Origin: CADCVT01 sp036389485
GTDB taxonomy: Bacteria > Actinomycetota > Thermoleophilia > Solirubrobacterales > Solirubrobacteraceae
DNA: 64,000 bases
Assembly: GCA_036389485.1 (NCBI GenBank)
Contig: DASVPR010000061.1
Coordinates: forward strand, 1 to 64,000
Reading direction: 5' to 3'
The translations under genes were made by a program, and so were the position numbers. Shown piece by piece: positions 17,539-25,712 of the stretch (its first letter is position 1; every line of letters starts with the position of its first letter). The notes below the pieces were generated by a model. It ran no database searches and was not told the origin of the DNA. It was given only the letters and a program-made list of their open reading frames with translations.

Positions 17539-18106
17539 CGATCGCGGGCCGGCCGCGCGCGGGGTCCTCGAGCTCGAGCTCCAGGGGCCGGTTGTCGAGC
17601 GAGAACCGCTTCAGCTTGAAGAGGATGAGCGCACCGTTCGGCGCCCGCTCGCCCGCCGGGCTGTCCGGCAGCGGGTACAGCTCCTCCCCCTCCACGCGCC
17701 CCGCGCGGTACGCGAACGGGTTCGGCTCGCCGATGCGCACCGGGACGTACTCGTTCTCCTGCGTGTCGTGGATCGTGAACCGCGACGCGGTCGGCTGCGG
17801 CTCCTCCGACTCGTTCTCGACGCGCATCCAGACGCCGAACCACACCTCGTCGTCGGCGAGGTCGAGGTCCGACTCCGAGATGCCCTCGAAGTAGTCCTTG
17901 TCCGCCACGAGGAGCGGGTTGAGCTGCCGCGAGACCTGCACCTGGTATTTGACCTCGCCGAGCTCGAGGTAGACGCCCTCGGTCTCGGCGACCTGGGCGT
18001 TCTCGCTCTGGAACGTCTCGTCCTCCTGCGCCTCGTTGCCGCACGCGGCGACGCCGAGCGCGAGCACGGCGACGAGCAGCAGGACGAGAGGGCGCAGGGG
18101 CGTCAC
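17522..18106 (-). CDS. Lipoprotein of unknown function
   Basis: 194 residues. A signal peptide with lipobox VAAC places the lipid Cys at about residue 22. The mature part begins with an acidic linker and then a beta-rich domain (YLELGEVKYQVQVSRQLNP, VWFGVWMRVENES, FTIHDTQENEYVPV) resembling the DUF4352-type immunoglobulin-like fold of actinobacterial lipoproteins. It is probably anchored to the outer face of the membrane. It converges on, and overlaps, the PBP gene. No enzyme motif is seen. Confidence 0.75.
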   Translation of the reverse strand: MTPLRPLVLLLVAVLALGVAACGNEAQEDETFQSENAQVAETEGVYLELGEVKYQVQVSRQLNPLLVADKDYFEGISESDLDLADDEVWFGVWMRVENESEEPQPTASRFTIHDTQENEYVPVRIGEPNPFAYRAGRVEGEELYPLPDSPAGERAPNGALILFKLKRFSLDNRPLELELEDPARGRPAIVNLDV

Positions 18107-18120
18107 GGCGGGCGCGAAGG

Positions 18121-18645
18121 CTACAACCTGTACTGCGAGGCGGGCTTCCTCGCCCCGCCCGCGCCGATCGTGGCGCGCCGGCCCCGCTCGCGGTCCTCCT
18201 CGAGGATCGAGCGCAGCCGCTTGAGCGCCTTGCGCTGGCGCCGCTTCAGCGGCCCGCGCGCGAACGCCTCCATCAGCCGGTCCGACGGGTATTTCGGCTC
18301 TGTCTCGGTCGTCAGCGTCACGCGCGTGCCGTGCCCGCCGGCCGGCTCGAGCGTGTAGACGAGGACCATCCGGATCCGGTTGTACTTGCCGCCGCGGCCC
18401 TTCTCGACGATCCGCCGCGGCGGGTCGACGTCGGTGATCGTCACCTCGGCCCAGTCGAAGCGGTTGAACGGCGTCGGCACCCGGAAGCGCATGCCCGCGC
18501 CGATGCCGTAGGTGTCCTCGCGCGTCATGTGGACCTCGCGGATGTAGTGATCCGTGAACTCCCAGTGATTCGCGATGTCGGCCAGGTACTCGAAGACCTG
18601 CTCGCGCGGGCGGTCGACGACGACGCTGGAGGTGATGGGATCCAT
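18121..18645 (-). CDS. SRPBCC (START-like) family protein
   Basis: 174 residues. The N-terminus, SSVVVDRPREQVFEYLADIANHWEF, is the classical first strand and helix of the polyketide-cyclase/SRPBCC fold. Strands such as RVTLTTETEPKYP and a long final helix follow. The fold makes a hydrophobic pocket for lipids or small aromatic molecules. The C-terminus is a basic tail (RRQRKALKRLRSILEEDRERGRR) that may contact nucleic acid or membrane; that point is inference. It is transcribed in the same direction as the preceding lipoprotein gene, 14 bp away. Confidence 0.75.
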   Translation of the reverse strand: MDPITSSVVVDRPREQVFEYLADIANHWEFTDHYIREVHMTREDTYGIGAGMRFRVPTPFNRFDWAEVTITDVDPPRRIVEKGRGGKYNRIRMVLVYTLEPAGGHGTRVTLTTETEPKYPSDRLMEAFARGPLKRRQRKALKRLRSILEEDRERGRRATIGAGGARKPASQYRL

Positions 18646-18679
18646 GAGGCGCGCGGGATGCTACCCGCGGCCCGGATCC

Positions 18680-18946
18680 CTATGCCGCGAGGCGGCGGAC
18701 CTTGACCGTGTGCCCGAACTCGGGCCCGCAGACGAGCTCCGTCCGCGCGATCTTCGCCCGGTGGGCGGGCCGGCAGAGGTCGCAGACCGCGAGGCCGTGG
18801 GCGTCGTGGTGGAGCCGTTCGCCCGTCAGCGGCGTGCGGCCGCAGTCCGAGCAGGCGGGGCGATCCTCGCGCCGCTCCCCGATCCCCTTGCGGAGCAGGC
18901 GGAGCTCGAGGTCGGCGGGCATGAGCGTCGGCAGCAGACGGGGCAT
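18680..18946 (-). CDS. Small zinc-ribbon protein, unknown function
   Basis: 88 residues. Two CxxC knuckles (CSDCGRTPL and CDLCRPAHR) separated by 23 residues can bind one zinc ion. A spare Cys lies near the C-terminus (LVCGPEFGHTVKV). The N-terminus is a short basic helix. It looks like a conserved small hypothetical protein. It reads away from the FHA gene, so the 118-bp gap between them likely holds two promoters. Confidence 0.6.
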   Translation of the reverse strand: MPRLLPTLMPADLELRLLRKGIGERREDRPACSDCGRTPLTGERLHHDAHGLAVCDLCRPAHRAKIARTELVCGPEFGHTVKVRRLAA

Positions 18947-18980
18947 GGCCGTCTGTTCGAGCGCTGACCCGCACCTCCTT

Positions 18981-19004
18981 CAATAAACGTCCAGTCGTTA
19001 GTAT
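18981..19004 (+). promoter_or_regulatory. Possible promoter and dyad before the FHA gene
   Basis: AT-rich island in a GC-rich gap. TAGTAT at 18999-19004 could be a -10 box, and AACG-N6-CGTT at 18986-18999 forms a short dyad just upstream. No good -35 was found. Weak evidence. Confidence 0.3.
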
Positions 19005-19064
19005 CGTCACGAGCGGGAGCATCAAGGGCGCGCACGTATGGCGTGCCGAGAGGAGCAAGAGGGG

Positions 19065-19640
19065 ATGGAGTCACTCACGTCGGGGACGCTGGCGGGGACC
19101 GGTTCGTTCCGCTGCGAGGAGTGCGGATACGTCGTCACGCTGGCCGCCGCCGACGAGCTGCCGACGTGCCCCGGATGCGGCAGCTCGAGCTTCGCCCGCG
19201 CATCGCTGTTCAGCGGCCCGCGCTTTGCCCGCGGGGCCGCGCCGGAGAAGTCGCCGGAGGAGCGCGAGGCATGGCTGGCCTCGGCCCGCGAGCAGGTCAC
19301 GGACCCAGGGCAGTACCTGATCTTCGAGCGTGACGGCAAGACCGAGTCGATACCGCTGGAGCGGGAGTGGACGCGGGTCGGGCGCAGCCTGGCGGCGGAC
19401 GTCCGCTTCGACGACCCGACGGTCTCGCGCCGCCACGCGCTGATCGTGCGCCAGGCGGACGGCGTCCGGGTGCTGGACGACCGGTCGCTGAACGGCGTCT
19501 TCGTGAACGGCGAACGCGTCGAGTGGCGGGAGCTGCTCGACGGGGACGAGATCGTCGTGGGCCGGTACCGGCTCACGTTCCTGGAGGTCGCGCCGGTCGG
19601 CACCACCGCGCCGGACGCGACGCTCGAAGCCGCGGGCTGA
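19065..19640 (+). CDS. Zinc-ribbon plus FHA-domain protein
   Basis: 191 residues from the ATG at 19065, chosen because GAGGAG sits about 14 nt and AGAGGGG directly upstream; an ATG at 19038 would add nine residues. A rubredoxin-like zinc ribbon (C17, C20, C35, C38) comes first. A forkhead-associated domain follows (about 95-180) with the conserved VGRS, SRRHALI and LNGVFVNG elements for binding phosphothreonine peptides. Such proteins are usually targets or adaptors of Ser/Thr protein kinases. No kinase gene is in the window. The ParA-like gene follows in the same direction after a hairpin. Confidence 0.85.
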   Translation: MESLTSGTLAGTGSFRCEECGYVVTLAAADELPTCPGCGSSSFARASLFSGPRFARGAAPEKSPEEREAWLASAREQVTDPGQYLIFERDGKTESIPLEREWTRVGRSLAADVRFDDPTVSRRHALIVRQADGVRVLDDRSLNGVFVNGERVEWRELLDGDEIVVGRYRLTFLEVAPVGTTAPDATLEAAG

Positions 19641-19682
19641 CCGCCCGTAGATCTCCCGCCACGGCGGGGGAGGAGAGAGGAC

Positions 19683-19708
19683 GAGGCCCGGGCGACGCTC
19701 CGGGCCTC
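19683..19708 (+). terminator. Hairpin between the FHA and ParA genes
   Basis: GAGGCCCGG (19683-19691) pairs perfectly with CCGGGCCTC (19700-19708) around an 8-nt loop. A second stem, CTCCCGCC with GGCGGG, lies just before it (19653-19672). No clear T-tract follows. Likely an actinobacterial stem-loop terminator. Confidence 0.55.
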
Positions 19709-19731
19709 CCCTGCTCTACCCTCCGGAACCA

Positions 19732-20514
19732 GTGGCCGAGACGATCGCGATCCTGTCCCAGAAGGGCGGCACGGGGAAGACGACGTCGGTGCGGACGCTC
19801 ACGGACGTCCTGCGCCGGCTCGACCTCCGGGTCCTCGCGCTCGACCTCGACCCGCAGGGCAACCTCTCGGACTACTTCGACGTCGACCCCGAGGCGTCGC
19901 CGACGATCGGGGACGTGCTCTCCGGCCGCGCGAAGGCCCGCGAGGCCGTCCACGATGACGTCATACCCGCCAACTTGTCGCTGGCCGAGGCGGAGCTGGC
20001 CCTGGCGGGGAAGATGGGTCGTGAGCTCACCCTGAAGCGCGCGCTGAAGGACCTCAAGCGCGACTACGACGTCATCTTCCTCGATTGCCCTCCGACGCTC
20101 GGCCTCCTCACCGTCAACGCCCTCGTCGCGGCGGACTGGGCGCTGCTGTCGGCCGAGGCGCAGTACTTCGCGATGCAGGGCGTCGAGCAGGCGCTGGAGG
20201 TCGTGGAGCTGGCGCGCGACAGCCTGAATCCGGACCTCGAATGGCTCGGCGTCGTCTTCAACATCGCCGACATGCGGACGATCCACTCGCGTGATGCGTA
20301 TCAGGCGCTTCGCGAGGAGTTCTCGGACAGGGTCTTCGACACGACCATCAGGCAGTCGATCGCCTACGCCGAGTCCGCGGAGCGAGGGATCTCGATCCTC
20401 GACCACCGCCCCGACCTCGGCGAGGACTACATCTCCCTCGCCGACGAGCTCCTCGGCCGGCTCGGGCTCGAGGACGCCCGGCGCCGGCTCGAGCCCCTCC
20501 GCGTCACCGCGTAG
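19732..20514 (+). CDS. ParA/Soj-like ATPase
   Basis: 260 residues. A deviant Walker A, KGGTGKTT (residues 11-18), is followed by the LDLDPQGNLSDYF box and a FLDCPPTLG Walker B; this is the standard ParA/MinD layout. The family forms ATP-dependent dimers on DNA and positions chromosomes, plasmids or protein assemblies. No parB or parS-like site is seen next to it, so it may be an orphan ParA rather than the main segregation ATPase. GTG start at 19732 with TACCCT nine bases upstream, which suggests a leaderless message. The C-terminus, FDTTIRQSIAYAESAERG, is typical of Soj. Confidence 0.87.
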   Translation: MAETIAILSQKGGTGKTTSVRTLTDVLRRLDLRVLALDLDPQGNLSDYFDVDPEASPTIGDVLSGRAKAREAVHDDVIPANLSLAEAELALAGKMGRELTLKRALKDLKRDYDVIFLDCPPTLGLLTVNALVAADWALLSAEAQYFAMQGVEQALEVVELARDSLNPDLEWLGVVFNIADMRTIHSRDAYQALREEFSDRVFDTTIRQSIAYAESAERGISILDHRPDLGEDYISLADELLGRLGLEDARRRLEPLRVTA

Positions 20515-20518
20515 GCGC

Positions 20519-21298
20519 ATGCGCAGGCTCGCGGCGTTCGCCACCGCGGTCGGCCTCGCGGGGATGGCGGGCCTCGCCGGCGCGACGGACCTCGCGGACC
20601 GCGCGTTCCAGCGGCTCCCGGTGACCGGCGGGCCGATCGACGACACGGCGGTGCAGGACGGGGCGGCCCGGCCGGCGGCGGGGGTCGCGCAGCGGCGCGG
20701 CAGCTCGATGCCGCTGGGCGCCGGGATCGTGCGGCGCACCGCGCTGCGGTCGTCGCCCGGCGGCCGCGTGATCGCGCGGATCGGGCGCCGCACCTCATTC
20801 GCCGGGCCGCAGATCCTCGCGGTTGTCGCGCGCCGCGGGCGGTGGCTCGGGGTGCTGCACGAGGCGCTGCCGAACGGGCGCACCGGCTGGATCCATGCGC
20901 ACGACGCCCGGCTCTACAGCGAGCCGTGGCGGATCGTGGTGGACCGCAGCGCTCGGACGGCGTCGGTGCGCCGGGGCGGGAAGGTGGTCGAACGCTTCCG
21001 GGTCGGGATCGGCGCGCCCGGCTCGCCGACGCCGCTCGGGCGTTTCGCCGTGACCGACCGGCTCGTGACCGCCGGGCCGCGTTCGGTCTACGGCTGCTGC
21101 ATCCTCGCGCTGAGCGGCCGGCAGCCGTCGCTGCCGCCGGGCTGGCGCGGCGGCGACCGCCTCGCGATCCACGGCACGGCCGACGACTCCCGCGTCGGCG
21201 GCGCCGACTCCGCCGGCTGCCTCGTCGCCGAGCGCGGCGTGATGCGGCGCCTGCTGAAGCGCCTGCCCGTCGGCACGCGCGTCGACATCAGAGCCTGA
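20519..21298 (+). CDS. L,D-transpeptidase (YkuD) with signal peptide
   Basis: 259 residues from the ATG at 20519, five bases after the ParA stop. A signal peptide (residues 1-22) leads to an SH3-like strand region (RRTALRSSPGGRVIARIG) and then a YkuD catalytic domain. The active-site block IHGTADDSRVGG-ADSAGCL carries His and the catalytic Cys near residue 233; the usual SHGC is SAGC here. The enzyme makes 3-3 crosslinks in peptidoglycan or attaches proteins to it, acting outside the membrane. The gene ends inside the converging DUF192 gene (11-bp overlap). Confidence 0.85.
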   Translation: MRRLAAFATAVGLAGMAGLAGATDLADRAFQRLPVTGGPIDDTAVQDGAARPAAGVAQRRGSSMPLGAGIVRRTALRSSPGGRVIARIGRRTSFAGPQILAVVARRGRWLGVLHEALPNGRTGWIHAHDARLYSEPWRIVVDRSARTASVRRGGKVVERFRVGIGAPGSPTPLGRFAVTDRLVTAGPRSVYGCCILALSGRQPSLPPGWRGGDRLAIHGTADDSRVGGADSAGCLVAERGVMRRLLKRLPVGTRVDIRA

Positions 21299-21575
21299 GC
21301 TCGAGCCGCGCGCCCGGCTCGACGCCCGCCGCCCCGCCCACCGCCAGCTCCAGCACCGCCCGCGCGCCCCGTGCGGACGCCACCCGCCACGGCCGCATCG
21401 AGCGGACCACCTTCAGCACCCGCAGCTCGTCGTCGAGGAACACGACGTCGATCGGGAACCGCATGCCGCACGTGTGGACGGAGCGAGCGGGCGCGAGGAG
21501 CAGCGGCGTGGCCTCCCTCCGCGCGAGCAGCCCGCGCGCCCGCGCCCACCTCGTCGCCGCCAGCCGGACCTCCAT
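21288..21575 (-). CDS. DUF192 family protein
   Basis: 95 residues, close to the usual domain length. The conserved core is easy to see: ARARGLLAR, LLLAPARSVHTCGMRFPIDVVFLD and ELAVGGAAGVEPG. The family is a small beta-barrel of uncertain function found in bacteria and archaea. No signal peptide. It lies 12 bp downstream of thrB on the same strand and is probably co-transcribed with it. Confidence 0.82.
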   Translation of the reverse strand: MEVRLAATRWARARGLLARREATPLLLAPARSVHTCGMRFPIDVVFLDDELRVLKVVRSMRPWRVASARGARAVLELAVGGAAGVEPGARLELRL

Positions 21576-21587
21576 GCCGGGACGAGG

Positions 21588-22439
21588 TCAGAGCGCGCGG
21601 ACGTCCGCCCCCATCGGCTCGAACGGCGCTCGGATGACGTCGGCCCAGCCCTCCGTCTCGCGGCGGACGGCCTCGAAGACGCCCGCCGTCTGCTCGTAGT
21701 GCGACCACATCAGCACCGTCGGGCCGGCGCCCGAGATCGTGGCGCCGAGCGCGCCGAGCGAGCGCGCGCGCTCGACCAGGTCCATCGACCGCGGGTACAG
21801 GTGCGCGCGGCGCGGCTGGTGGACGCGGTCGGCGAGCCCGCGGGCGACGAGGTCGAGGTCCGCGCGCGCGAGCCCGATCATGAGCAGCGCGGCGTGGGCG
21901 ACGTTGAAGACGGCGTCCTCGACCGGCACCTGATCGGGGAGCGCCGCGCGCGCCGCCTCGGTCCGCACCGCCTCGGCCGGCACGACGAGGACGCCCTCCA
22001 GCTCCGGCGGCGGCTCGAAGCGCACCGCGTGCCCGTCCGCGACGACGACGAACCCGCCGTGCAGCGCGGCCGCGACGTTGTCGGAGTGGCCCTCCATCGC
22101 CGTCGCGTGCGCGAGCAGGTCCTCGTCGAGCTCGAAGAGGTGCTCGGCGGCGAGGAGCCCGGCGACGATCGCCGCGGCGCTCGACCCCAGCCCGCCGCTC
22201 AGCGGGATCCGCGACGCGATACGGAACGTGAACCCGTCCGCCGGATGGAGCCGCTCGAACGCGCGCACGACGAGGTTGGTGCGATCGCGCGGGACGTCGA
22301 GCGCCGTCTCCACCGCGAACTCGCCCGTCTCCTCCACCTCCAGCTCGAGGTGGACGGCCAGCGCGGCGGCGAACGCGTCGTAGCCGGGCCCGAGGTTGGC
22401 CGACGAGGCGGGGACGCGGACGAGGCGGCGGCGCTGCAC
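21588..22439 (-). CDS. thrB: Homoserine kinase
   Basis: 283 residues from the GTG at 22439, which places the RVPASSANLGPGYD start motif at about residue 7. The GHMP ATP loop PLSGGLGSSAAA is near residue 78-90, and the C-terminal ISGAGPTVL motif is present. It phosphorylates homoserine to O-phosphohomoserine, the substrate of ThrC. thrC is on the same strand 1.1 kb upstream, but an opposite-strand gene lies between, so the usual thrC-thrB operon is interrupted. DUF192 follows. Confidence 0.92.
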   Translation of the reverse strand: MQRRRLVRVPASSANLGPGYDAFAAALAVHLELEVEETGEFAVETALDVPRDRTNLVVRAFERLHPADGFTFRIASRIPLSGGLGSSAAAIVAGLLAAEHLFELDEDLLAHATAMEGHSDNVAAALHGGFVVVADGHAVRFEPPPELEGVLVVPAEAVRTEAARAALPDQVPVEDAVFNVAHAALLMIGLARADLDLVARGLADRVHQPRRAHLYPRSMDLVERARSLGALGATISGAGPTVLMWSHYEQTAGVFEAVRRETEGWADVIRAPFEPMGADVRAL

Positions 22440-22496
22440 GCCGCGGACCCTAGCCGCGGTCAAGCGCCGCCGCCGCAGCGCCGACAATCGCTGCGA

Positions 22497-23519
22497 ATGA
22501 CCCGTGCGTTGCCGCTCCTCGTCGCGATCATGCTTCTCGCCGTCCCCCCGGCGGCCGCGGACCGCCTCGTGACCATCGACGTCACGACCGGGGCGCGCAC
22601 GACGCTCCGCGTCGCCGGTCCGGCCGCGTGGCACTTCGATCCGTGCTGGGCTCGCGACGGATCGATCGTGGTGGCCAGCGTGTCCCGCGACCGCCCGTAC
22701 CGGTACGTCGCGTACGGCGCGCGCCCGCGGACCGTCGACGTGATGCCCGCCCGCTCGGTGGCAGCGACGCTCGCACCCGGGTGCGGCCGCGCGCTGGAGC
22801 TCGTCTACCGCTTCGGCCGGCGCGACACCGGCGGCTTCCAGGTGCGCGACTTCGGCGGCCGGCCGCTCTTCCGCGTCAGCTCCGTCGACGTGCCCGAGAC
22901 GCTGTCGAGCGCGTGGTCGCCCGACGCGTCGCGGCTCGCGCTCGCCAGGCTGGGGGTCTGGGGCGAGACCCTCACCGTGCTCGAGGCGACGACGGGGCGC
23001 GTCCTGCGCCGCCGCCGCGCCCGCAACCCGGACCTCGGCGCGCAGGCGTTCTCGCCCGACGGCCGTTCGCTCCTGTACACCGCGTCGGGTCCCGACGAGA
23101 ACGTGCAGCCGACGATCCTGGACGTGGACACCGGCGCGCGCCGCGTCATCGGCGGCTACGAGGCCGCCCTGGCCCGGACCGGCGCGTGGTCCCCGGCCGG
23201 CGACCGGATCGCCCTCACGGTCGATCCCTTCGAGCAGCGCGGCGGCGCGTCGCTGCATGTCGTCGACCTCGCCGGGGACGGCCGCAGGACGGTTCCGCTC
23301 GGCGACCGCGTGCCGGAGGAGCTGCTCTGGTCGCCGGACGGCCGCACCCTCGCCGTCGCCTACGAGCGCGGCTCGGGTCGCAGGAGCAGCTTCGGCATCG
23401 CGGTGCTCCCGGTGGATCCGCCCGGCCCGCTGCGCCGTCTCGTCGAGCGCCGAGCCTCGGTGGCCGCCCCGGCCTGGTCGCCGGACTCCCTGCGCCTCGC
23501 GACCGTCCTGGGGCCCTAG
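22497..23519 (+). CDS. Exported TolB-like beta-propeller protein
   Basis: 340 residues with a signal peptide ending PAAA (about 22). At least four WD40/TolB-type blades show the repeated W-S-P-D or F-S-P-D turn (SAWSPDASRLALA, QAFSPDGRSLLYT, GAWSPAGDRIALT, LLWSPDGRTLAVA, PAWSPDSLRLATV). Such propellers bind proteins or ligands in the envelope. GACAAT eight bases before the ATG suggests a leaderless transcript. The gene lies between thrC and thrB on the other strand and its end overlaps the thrC stop region by 4 bp. Confidence 0.8.
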   Translation: MTRALPLLVAIMLLAVPPAAADRLVTIDVTTGARTTLRVAGPAAWHFDPCWARDGSIVVASVSRDRPYRYVAYGARPRTVDVMPARSVAATLAPGCGRALELVYRFGRRDTGGFQVRDFGGRPLFRVSSVDVPETLSSAWSPDASRLALARLGVWGETLTVLEATTGRVLRRRRARNPDLGAQAFSPDGRSLLYTASGPDENVQPTILDVDTGARRVIGGYEAALARTGAWSPAGDRIALTVDPFEQRGGASLHVVDLAGDGRRTVPLGDRVPEELLWSPDGRTLAVAYERGSGRRSSFGIAVLPVDPPGPLRRLVERRASVAAPAWSPDSLRLATVLGP

Positions 23520-24526
23520 CCGAGCACGGCGCGCTCGACGGCGGGCAGCGACGCCTCGCAGGGCACGACGGCCTCGGCCTGGTCGAGCGCGGTCTGCGGG
23601 TCCTTCAGGCCGTGCCCGGTCAGCACGCAGACGACTCGCTCCGCCCCGTCGGCGCCGTGCTTCAGCAGGCCGGCGACCGACGACGCGCTGGCCGGCTCGC
23701 AGAAGACGCCCTCGCGCGCGGCCAGGAACCGGTAGGCGGCGAGGATCTCGTCGTCGGAGACCGCGCGGACGTGGCCGCGGGACTCGGTCATCGCCGCCAT
23801 CGCCTCCTCCCACCGGGCGGGGTTGCCGATGCGGATGGCGGAGGCCACGGTCTCCGGCTTCTCGATCACGCGCCCCACGACCAGCGGCGCGGCGCCCTCG
23901 GCCTGGAAGCCGAAGAGCCGCGGCGCGGCGTCCGCCTCCCGGAAGCCCTTCCAGTACGCGGTCACGTTGCCGGCGTTCCCGACGGGGATGCAGAGCAGGT
24001 CCAACGAGCCCAGGTCGTCCAGCAGCTCGAACGCGGCCGTCTTCTGCCCCTCGAGCCGGAACGGGTTGACGCTGTTGACGAGCGCGATCGGGTGACGCGC
24101 GACCAGCTCCCGCACGAGCTGGAGCGCCTGGTCGAAGTTCCCGCGCAGCGCGATCACGCGGGCGCCGTGCATCAGCGCCTGGGCCAGCTTGCCGGTCGCG
24201 ATCTTCCCCTCGGGCACGATCACCGCGCCGGTCAGCCCCGCCTTCGCCGCGTACGCCGCCGCGCTCGCCGCGGTGTTGCCGGTCGAGGCGCAGATCACGG
24301 CCTCTGCCCCGTCGCGGACGGCCGCCGAGACCGCGCACGTCATGCCGCGATCCTTGAACGAGCCGGTCGGGTTGGCGCCCTCGATCTTCAGCCACACCTC
24401 GGCGCCCACGCGCTCGGAGACGGAGGGCGCGTGCACGAGCGGCGTCGAGCCCTCGCCCATCGTCACCACGGGGTCGCCGTCGGCGAAGGGCAGGCGGTCG
24501 CGGTAACGCTCGATGAGGCCCGGCAT
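23516..24526 (-). CDS. thrC: Threonine synthase
   Basis: 336 residues, the length of the short actinobacterial form. PLP enzyme of fold type II: Lys58 in GSFKDRG binds the cofactor, STGNTAAS is the substrate-phosphate loop, and GNAGNVTAYWKG binds the PLP phosphate. It converts O-phosphohomoserine to threonine and phosphate. Its natural partner thrB lies downstream beyond the opposite-strand propeller gene. Start ATG at 24526 lies 20 bp from the divergent start of the Tat protein gene, so both promoters must be short or overlap the genes. Confidence 0.93.
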   Translation of the reverse strand: MPGLIERYRDRLPFADGDPVVTMGEGSTPLVHAPSVSERVGAEVWLKIEGANPTGSFKDRGMTCAVSAAVRDGAEAVICASTGNTAASAAAYAAKAGLTGAVIVPEGKIATGKLAQALMHGARVIALRGNFDQALQLVRELVARHPIALVNSVNPFRLEGQKTAAFELLDDLGSLDLLCIPVGNAGNVTAYWKGFREADAAPRLFGFQAEGAAPLVVGRVIEKPETVASAIRIGNPARWEEAMAAMTESRGHVRAVSDDEILAAYRFLAAREGVFCEPASASSVAGLLKHGADGAERVVCVLTGHGLKDPQTALDQAEAVVPCEASLPAVERAVLG

Positions 24527-24546
24527 CGGCCCGGCAGCCTAGTCCT

Positions 24547-25134
24547 ATGGCTGTCTCCCGCCCGGGCCTCCGGGGCGGACGGCCGACGAGGCGTCAGTTG
24601 TTCGGCGCCGCCGCCGGTTCCGCCGTCGCTGCGGCCGCAGTTCCCGCCCTGACGCCCGCGGCCCCCGGCCGCGCGGAGGACCCCGGTTTCTTCGGGGAGG
24701 TGACGGCCAGGATCGACGACTCCTCGCTGCGCCTCAGGTTGCACGACACCGGCGAGGAGATCCTCGTCCGCGCCAGGCCGGGCGCCGAAGTCGGTCGTGA
24801 CGGCGCCTCGCGCGTGAGCGACTTCGAGCCCGGTGAGCGGGTGACCGCGATCGGGTCGCGCGCCGGCGACGTGGTGTCCGCCTCGGCCGTCTACTCGGTG
24901 GCCGACCTGTACGAGGTCACGGTCACCGCGCGACACGGCCAGCGGCTCGAGACGCCGGAGGGGACGCTCCTGCTCGACGGGGAGACGCAGTCGGCCGTCC
25001 ACATCGGCGGCCACGCCGACGCCCGGACCGTGCACCCCGACTCGGTCGCCCCGGGGATGCGCCTGTGGGCGCTGTCGCGCCGCGATCCCTCGTCGAACGC
25101 GGCGGCGATCCGACGGTTCGCCGTCCTTCCGTAG
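24547..25134 (+). CDS. Tat-exported protein with DUF5666-like beta domain
   Basis: 195 residues. The N-terminus has a twin-arginine signal (TRRQLFGAAAGSAVAAAA), implying export in folded form, perhaps with a cofactor. The mature part repeats an OB-like pattern (FFGEVTARIDDSSLRLRL, SDFEPGERVTAIGSRAGD), similar to DUF5666 domains. No cysteine appears in the mature part. It is the first gene of a run of seven closely spaced plus-strand frames (to 27683) that includes a MauE-like and a thioredoxin-like protein. Its job in that set is unknown. Confidence 0.7.
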   Translation: MAVSRPGLRGGRPTRRQLFGAAAGSAVAAAAVPALTPAAPGRAEDPGFFGEVTARIDDSSLRLRLHDTGEEILVRARPGAEVGRDGASRVSDFEPGERVTAIGSRAGDVVSASAVYSVADLYEVTVTARHGQRLETPEGTLLLDGETQSAVHIGGHADARTVHPDSVAPGMRLWALSRRDPSSNAAAIRRFAVLP

Positions 25135-25145
25135 GCACGGGACAC

Positions 25146-25712
25146 ATGGCTGACTGGGTGGCAGCGACCGCCCTCTGGGCGCTGGCGCTGGTTCTCGCCT
25201 ACAGCGGCGCCGTCAAGCTCGCCGATCCGCGCCCGGCCGCGATCGCGCTCGTCGACTTCGGCGTGGCGCGCCGCGTGCGGCCGGCGCTGGGCCGGGCGGT
25301 CGGGGCTTACGAGGCCCTGCTCGCCGCCGCCCTGGTCGCGGCGATCCTGGGAGCCGTCCCCGCGGCCGCGCCGGCCTCCGTGGCGGCGCTGACGTTCCTG
25401 CTGTTCGCCTGGTTCCTCGCGCGCGGCGTCCGCGCCGGCGCCGAGTTCGGCTGCAACTGCTTCGGCGCCTCCGACGGCGCGGTCTCGGCGGCCGACGTCG
25501 CCCGCACCGCGCTGCTCGCCGCGCTGGCGGCCGCCGCCGTCGCCGGGCCGGCGACGATCGACGACGCCCACCTCCCCGCGGCCCCCGTCGCGGTCGCCGC
25601 CACGCTGCTCGGCGCCGCGCTGGTTCGCGGTGCCCTGCGGCTGCGCGGCGTCAACGCCGATCCACTGGGCGAACGCCCCGACCGATGGGAGCAGCGACTC
25701 CATGGCCACTAG
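25146..25712 (+). CDS. MauE/DoxX-type redox membrane protein
   Basis: 188 residues, four to five membrane helices. The start ALVLAYSGAVKLADP is the usual MauE/DoxX first helix, and GCNCFG (C103, C105) supplies the vicinal cysteines of MauE-like proteins. In methylotrophs, MauE and MauD are needed to form disulfides in the methylamine dehydrogenase light chain. Here it is followed, with an 11-bp overlap, by a thioredoxin-like protein equivalent in position to MauD, but no methylamine dehydrogenase subunit is present. A quinone-linked thiol oxidant for another substrate is a reasonable inference. Confidence 0.75.
   Translation: MADWVAATALWALALVLAYSGAVKLADPRPAAIALVDFGVARRVRPALGRAVGAYEALLAAALVAAILGAVPAAAPASVAALTFLLFAWFLARGVRAGAEFGCNCFGASDGAVSAADVARTALLAALAAAAVAGPATIDDAHLPAAPVAVAATLLGAALVRGALRLRGVNADPLGERPDRWEQRLHGH

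Noticed and set aside
19732..20514. Chromosome partition locus with parS and origin
   Set aside because: Only a ParA-like ATPase is present; no parB, parS-like palindromes, dnaA or gidB-type neighbours.
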